A stretch of 64,000 nucleotides of DNA. Source: Accumulibacter jenkinsii. GTDB lineage: Bacteria > Pseudomonadota > Gammaproteobacteria > Burkholderiales > Rhodocyclaceae. Position numbers and translations under genes: made by a program. Positions 60,460 to 64,000 of the stretch are shown in pieces (position 1 is the first letter of the stretch; each line of letters starts with the position of its first letter). The stretch covers positions 372,001 through 436,000 of the forward strand of contig JAZKUF010000002.1 of the NCBI GenBank assembly GCA_036625225.1, written 5' to 3'. The notes under the pieces were generated by a model, which searched no databases, was not told the DNA's origin, and saw only the letters and a program-made list of their open reading frames with translations.

Positions 60460-62452
60460 TTGCGGTCTAAAAAAAGCTCGAGTGGCACTACACGCCGGTG
60501 ATTTGGATTCAGATGATCAGTTTTCTGGTTCCTCCTGGTGCGCAGTTGAGCCCCAGCGCCTGGTAGATCGCCATCAGCTCGGGCTCGGCGACGGTCGCTT
60601 TGCGCACATGCAAGGAGCGCCCGTCACGCTGGGTAAAGGTCGCCGTGACCCGGCGCTGTACCGAGAGGATGTCGCGCAGGGTGGCCCAACTGTCGGTTAT
60701 TCCCGCCGCCTTGAGCTTGACCCGCAGGAACTGGACGCACTGATAGGCGAGCACGGTAATGAAGAGATGCCCGTCGGCGCGCACTTCGTTGGTGTGATAG
60801 ACGGGCCGCAGGCCAAGCTCGCTCTTCAGGCTGCGAAAAACGCTCTCCAGGTCGGTGAGCATCGTATAGGTGCGCCAGAGGCGTTCTTCATCCCAGGTCA
60901 GTTCGTTGGTGCGCAGGCAATAGACGCCGGGATGGGTGGCCATCGTGCCGGCGACCAGCTCCTTCTGCCAGGTGATCGCGCTCACCTTCTTGCCCTCGTC
61001 GCTGATGAACTGGACTTGATAGTGTTGGCTGGCGCCGCGGCTCTTCTGTTTGAGTCGGCCCAGACGTTCGAGCAGTTTGTCGTGGCGTTTCTCGCTCTGC
61101 GGCTTTTGCAGACCCTCGCTCAGCTCCTGCAATCCCGCTTCAAACCGCTGGCAGGCCTGCGCGAGCATCGCTTCTTCCTTGAGTTGCCGACTCGGTGAGT
61201 GGCAATACAGGCAGATTTCCTTGCCGTCCGGGCTGGGTTCCTTCTGCAGATGGAGCGGCTCCTCGCTGGCAGTCTCAATGGTCACCGCGCGGCTCTGGTC
61301 GAACTGGCGCTTGCCGCCGCGGCGAACCACCAGATAGCGATAGCCGTGTTCGGCCAGCCAGCTCACATTGGCCTCGGTGGCAATACCGGCGTCCATCACC
61401 ACCAGCGCGCCCGCCGGAGTGCCGAGCCCGGCCAGCATGGCAGAGAGCGTGCCGGGTTCCGAGACGTTGCCGGCAAAGGTCTGTGAGCGCCTGACGAAGC
61501 CACTGCCGTCGAGCACCAGACCAAGCGTCACCAGCGGGCAGTCACTGCGTCTCTCCTTCGAACGCCCCCGCCGGGCCTTGGCATTGCCGCTGGCTTCGCC
61601 TTCGAAATAGGTGTTGCTCAGGTCGTACAGCGTGACCGTCTCTGGCAGATCAAAGAGCGTCTGGACAGAGCCAAAGAGCCGCGCTTCGATCGCTTCACGA
61701 TGCTTCATCAGAACATCCGAGGCACGGTACAAACCCATGTGAGAGATCGACAGGAAGTCGAAGTCGAGCAATTCGCCCAAGGCGCTATGGTGTTGCAGCC
61801 AGTTCCAGGTTGCCCGTTCCGACCCCGGCTGGCCCATTCTGCCGATCAGGCTACCGATGATCGAGGCTTGCACGATGCCATTGACGCCCAGATCCTTCAG
61901 CGTTTCAAGGAGCCCCAGTTCGCTCAGCGCATGCAGGCCGACCTGCTCCACCCCCACCGAGCGGGGCTGGGTCATCCGCAGCGAGTCCACATCGACTTCC
62001 TGGAAGTCTAGCGGCGGGCACGGTTTGCTGGCTGGCCCGGCGTCCCCCTCACTGGGCTGCCCCGCCGCAGACGCCAGGGTTGGCGCCTGCGCCACCAGTT
62101 GCGCAAAGTAGCGCTGCGCCGCCCGCTCGATGGCCTCCGGGCAGGGCAAGGGCAGGAGCAGCCCCTGAGGATTGAGCAACTGCTCGATGCGGCTACTCAA
62201 CAGCGGCCAGTCTTCCTGCTTGATCGGGAAGTGCCGCCCCAGGTTCAGTACCGTGATCTGACGGACCTTGCCCCCGATACGCTGCGTGCGCACCAGTCGA
62301 TAGGTGAAGTAGCCCTCACCCGTGGCTTTGTTGTTCGTTCTCGTTTGGCGTATAAACATCCACACGAGCGTACAACAAAAACAAGGGGTTTGGCCGCCTC
62401 AGCCAAACTATTATGGCACCACAAAACGTTTTGGAAAATCTACCAACAATAA
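60460..62452 (-). mobile_element. IS1634-family insertion sequence
   Basis: One transposase gene fills the element. The 10-base sequence AATCAACCGC occurs at both edges (60450-60459 and 62453-62462), as expected for a target-site duplication, though I could not confirm terminal inverted repeats; a 9-base direct near-repeat (TGGCACTAC/TGGCACCAC) also lies just inside each edge. It interrupts a receiver-domain gene. Exact ends are uncertain by tens of bases. Confidence 0.7.
60509..62359 (-). CDS. IS1634-family transposase
   Basis: About 616 residues, full length for the family. DDE residues: Asp in TLYDLSNTYFEG, Asp in VVMDAGIATEANVSW and Glu in TDLESVFRSLKSELGLRPVYH; the last block with its YHT-like ending is typical of IS1634. 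The N-terminus MFIRQTRTNNK and YFTYRLVRTQRIGGKVRQI are also typical. A GTG two codons upstream is an alternative start. The gene looks intact, so the element may be active or recent. Confidence 0.92.
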   Translation of the reverse strand: MFIRQTRTNNKATGEGYFTYRLVRTQRIGGKVRQITVLNLGRHFPIKQEDWPLLSSRIEQLLNPQGLLLPLPCPEAIERAAQRYFAQLVAQAPTLASAAGQPSEGDAGPASKPCPPLDFQEVDVDSLRMTQPRSVGVEQVGLHALSELGLLETLKDLGVNGIVQASIIGSLIGRMGQPGSERATWNWLQHHSALGELLDFDFLSISHMGLYRASDVLMKHREAIEARLFGSVQTLFDLPETVTLYDLSNTYFEGEASGNAKARRGRSKERRSDCPLVTLGLVLDGSGFVRRSQTFAGNVSEPGTLSAMLAGLGTPAGALVVMDAGIATEANVSWLAEHGYRYLVVRRGGKRQFDQSRAVTIETASEEPLHLQKEPSPDGKEICLYCHSPSRQLKEEAMLAQACQRFEAGLQELSEGLQKPQSEKRHDKLLERLGRLKQKSRGASQHYQVQFISDEGKKVSAITWQKELVAGTMATHPGVYCLRTNELTWDEERLWRTYTMLTDLESVFRSLKSELGLRPVYHTNEVRADGHLFITVLAYQCVQFLRVKLKAAGITDSWATLRDILSVQRRVTATFTQRDGRSLHVRKATVAEPELMAIYQALGLNCAPGGTRKLII

Positions 62453-62513
62453 AATCAACCGCCTAGGCGCGCGCTGCCCGGGAAAAGACCGGAATATGCC
62501 AGGAAGATGTTAA

Positions 62514-62783
62514 AGAGGGGCTGACAAAGCGCTCAGGCTGATACGCAACGATCCGCAGTTCGTCAGCACGCCAGTCGTTGCCATCAGCACTCACCCGCTG
62601 CCTGGCGATATCCGGCTGGCGCGCAAAATCGGTTTCATCGCCTGCCTGACCGAGGCGACCGCAGGCGACCGCCTGCTGCGTGTGCTGGACCGGCTGTTGC
62701 TTCGACAAGACGCCTTTCCGGATATCGGGTGCAGAAAGCATCACCGTGGACCCACCCTCGAGTGGCCGCTGCTTCGTGCATGA
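62514..62783 (+). pseudogene. Response-regulator receiver domain, 3' fragment after the IS
   Basis: With no start codon, this frame reads GADKALRLIRNDPQFVSTP then VVAISTHPLPGDIRLARKIGF, then ACLTEATAGDRLLRVLDRLL. This is the second half of a receiver domain, where STH is at the conserved Ser/Thr place and the usual Lys of LTKP is Glu (LTEA). It ends 35 bases before the RRM gene. With 60059-60451 it is best read as one receiver gene split by the IS, although the halves do not join cleanly in frame. Confidence 0.6.
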
Positions 62784-62818
62784 AAATCTTTTGTCATCAA
62801 TCGGGAGTCAGAAAGGCA

Positions 62819-63139
62819 ATGAGCAAGAAACTCTACATCGGCAATCTGGGGTACAGCGTCGGCAACAGCGACCTGCGACAGGAGTTCGCCGCTTACGGCG
62901 TCGTCGTCTCCGCACACGTGGTAACCGATCGGGAAACCGGACGCTCCAAAGGCTTCGGTTTTGTCGAGATGGACTCAGATCAGGAAGCGCAGGCGGCGAT
63001 GGCCGCGCTCGCGGGCAAGATGCTGTGGGGCCGCAGCCTGGCGATCAACGAAGCGCGTCCCCGGGAAGGCCGCAGTGGCGCTTTTGGCCGTCCCCGGCGG
63101 GGTTTTTCCGACGATCAGGGAGCCGGCGGCCGTTATTGA
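62819..63139 (+). CDS. RRM-type RNA-binding protein
   Basis: 106 residues: one RNA recognition motif (1-~80) with RNP2 LYIGNL and RNP1 SKGFGFVEM, then a short Gly/Arg-rich tail (REGRSGAFGRPRRGF). Bacterial proteins of this build are often cold-induced and bind single-stranded RNA. Start at the ATG with AAAGG upstream; a longer frame lacks a site. Confidence 0.88.
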   Translation: MSKKLYIGNLGYSVGNSDLRQEFAAYGVVVSAHVVTDRETGRSKGFGFVEMDSDQEAQAAMAALAGKMLWGRSLAINEARPREGRSGAFGRPRRGFSDDQGAGGRY

Positions 63140-63309
63140 CCCACCGCCCCCGGCACAGCAGCATTGACCATGCGGAACCGGCCCGATCATTGCCGGTCCG
63201 AGCTTGAAACCAGAACGGGTTTGACGTCATTCATTGCGCTGAATCAAACATCAAGAAGCGACTTCAGGGAGCAAACAGTGCCATTGATCAATTGATTGAG
63301 GAGCATGTC

Positions 63310-64000
63310 ATGACTGAAATCCTTGGTGAACTTGACTTGGGCGGGATTCCTGAAGACCGCTTCGACCCTCAGCTGGAACTACGCGCAGCCGTCGTCCGGG
63401 AGGGCATGGTACTCGGCTCGACGGTGTTGAAAACCGGCAGTATCCGGGAGCGCCTGCCCTTCGCAGTGCAGTTCGAACCCGCGATTCTGCCCGGTGGCAG
63501 GTTTCCCTGCCCGGTGCGCCTGCTGATCGGACCGAACATCGCTGACCTCGAATTGCTGGGCATCGAGTCCCTGGCCGTCGAGGTGAACATGAATCCGCAG
63601 AAGACGACGGATGGCGACCCGAAGCGGGCGGAGGAAGATCCGGCAGCAGAAGAAATCACCCGGATCGCGCTGGGCACGCTGGTGCTCACCCCCGAGCTTT
63701 ATCTTGGCTGGATTTTTTCCTGCCGCACCTACACCATCCGCGGTCGCGTCGTTTGCCGGCACTGGCAGTACGATCCGTTCACCGGGCATTACCGCTTCTG
63801 TGACGCGCCGGTGCCGGGGGCGACCGTCGAAGCCTATGACGTCGATTGTTTCTTCATCTGGTGCCACCGCGATCTGATCAAGTCGGCGACGACGGACATC
63901 AACGGTAACTTCACCATCCAGTTCCGCTGGTGTTGCCTGAACTGGCGGCCCTGGCTGAACCGGAACTGGGCGGTCGACGCCGAGCTCTTTTCGCACGTTC
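63310..64000 (+). CDS. Hypothetical protein with carboxypeptidase regulatory-like segment (partial)
   Basis: Runs off the right edge; at least 230 residues are visible. The start is well supported: GAGGAG six bases upstream of the ATG that opens MTEILGELDLGG. No signal peptide is seen. After ~120 residues of unfamiliar beta-rich sequence comes a stretch like VRGRVV, APVPGATVEAYDVD and ATTDINGNFTIQF, which matches the transthyretin-like/carboxypeptidase regulatory fold, here unusually rich in Cys and Trp. Function unknown. It follows the RRM gene by 170 bases that show nothing clear. Confidence 0.7.
   Translation, partial: MTEILGELDLGGIPEDRFDPQLELRAAVVREGMVLGSTVLKTGSIRERLPFAVQFEPAILPGGRFPCPVRLLIGPNIADLELLGIESLAVEVNMNPQKTTDGDPKRAEEDPAAEEITRIALGTLVLTPELYLGWIFSCRTYTIRGRVVCRHWQYDPFTGHYRFCDAPVPGATVEAYDVDCFFIWCHRDLIKSATTDINGNFTIQFRWCCLNWRPWLNRNWAVDAELFSHV

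Overview
The window is a GC-rich, densely coded chromosomal segment of a betaproteobacterium, most likely a Rhodocyclales relative of 'Candidatus Accumulibacter'. The evidence is the rplM-rpsI-argC-erpA order, ypjD divergent from ffh, nfeD-slipin, heme A/O synthases beside an oxidase-like operon, and a cytochrome b fused to a ferredoxin/flavin/NAD reductase, which resembles a protein reported from Accumulibacter metagenomes. The genus is inferred from gene content only; there is no rRNA in the window. Nearly everything is chromosomal core or lineage-specific. The only clear mobile element is one IS1634-type insertion near the right end.

Layout. 1-12.3 kb: a cut-off CPA1 antiporter, a GST gene bracketed by decayed duplicates of its neighbours, an ABC exporter, a MAPEG protein, a trypsin-like protease, phosphofructokinase, an OmpA-type lipoprotein, an nfeD-slipin pair and a SprA-like HExxH protein. 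12.5-24.8 kb: a chemoreceptor, a VOC protein, ypjD, ffh, a lytic transglycosylase, proS, rppH, a CNP1-like protein, coq7, OsmC, a predicted small RNA, rplM-rpsI, argC and erpA.

24.8-36.7 kb is a respiratory block. Two divergent ctaA-type genes face an operon for a small membrane protein, a CuA subunit II, a heme-copper subunit I, ctaB and SCO. Subunit I keeps all six metal-binding histidines but lacks the active-site tyrosine of oxygen reductases, so it may be an NO reductase. Next come a GcvR-like protein, then a small exported protein with the cytochrome b-[2Fe-2S]-FAD/NAD fusion, and convergent TlpA and a second, more altered heme-copper subunit I. Both forward operons begin with an FNR/Dnr-like palindrome centred about 41.5 bp upstream of the predicted transcription start, which suggests control by low oxygen or NO.

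37-53.6 kb: tRNA-Pro, -Arg and -His, then a set resembling the rhizobial rkpAGHIJ K-antigen genes. It comprises a 2,551-residue reducing PKS with an alpha-oxoamine synthase, converging with kdsA, a kdsB-kdsC fusion, kpsC, an SDR and an LtaS-like membrane transferase. Together they could make a dedicated lipid and attach Kdo to it as a capsule anchor. tRNA-Leu follows.

53.7-64 kb: queA, a large SNF2-family helicase, a DUF456 protein, a receiver-domain gene broken by the IS, an RRM RNA-binding protein, and a secreted-type protein cut off by the window end.
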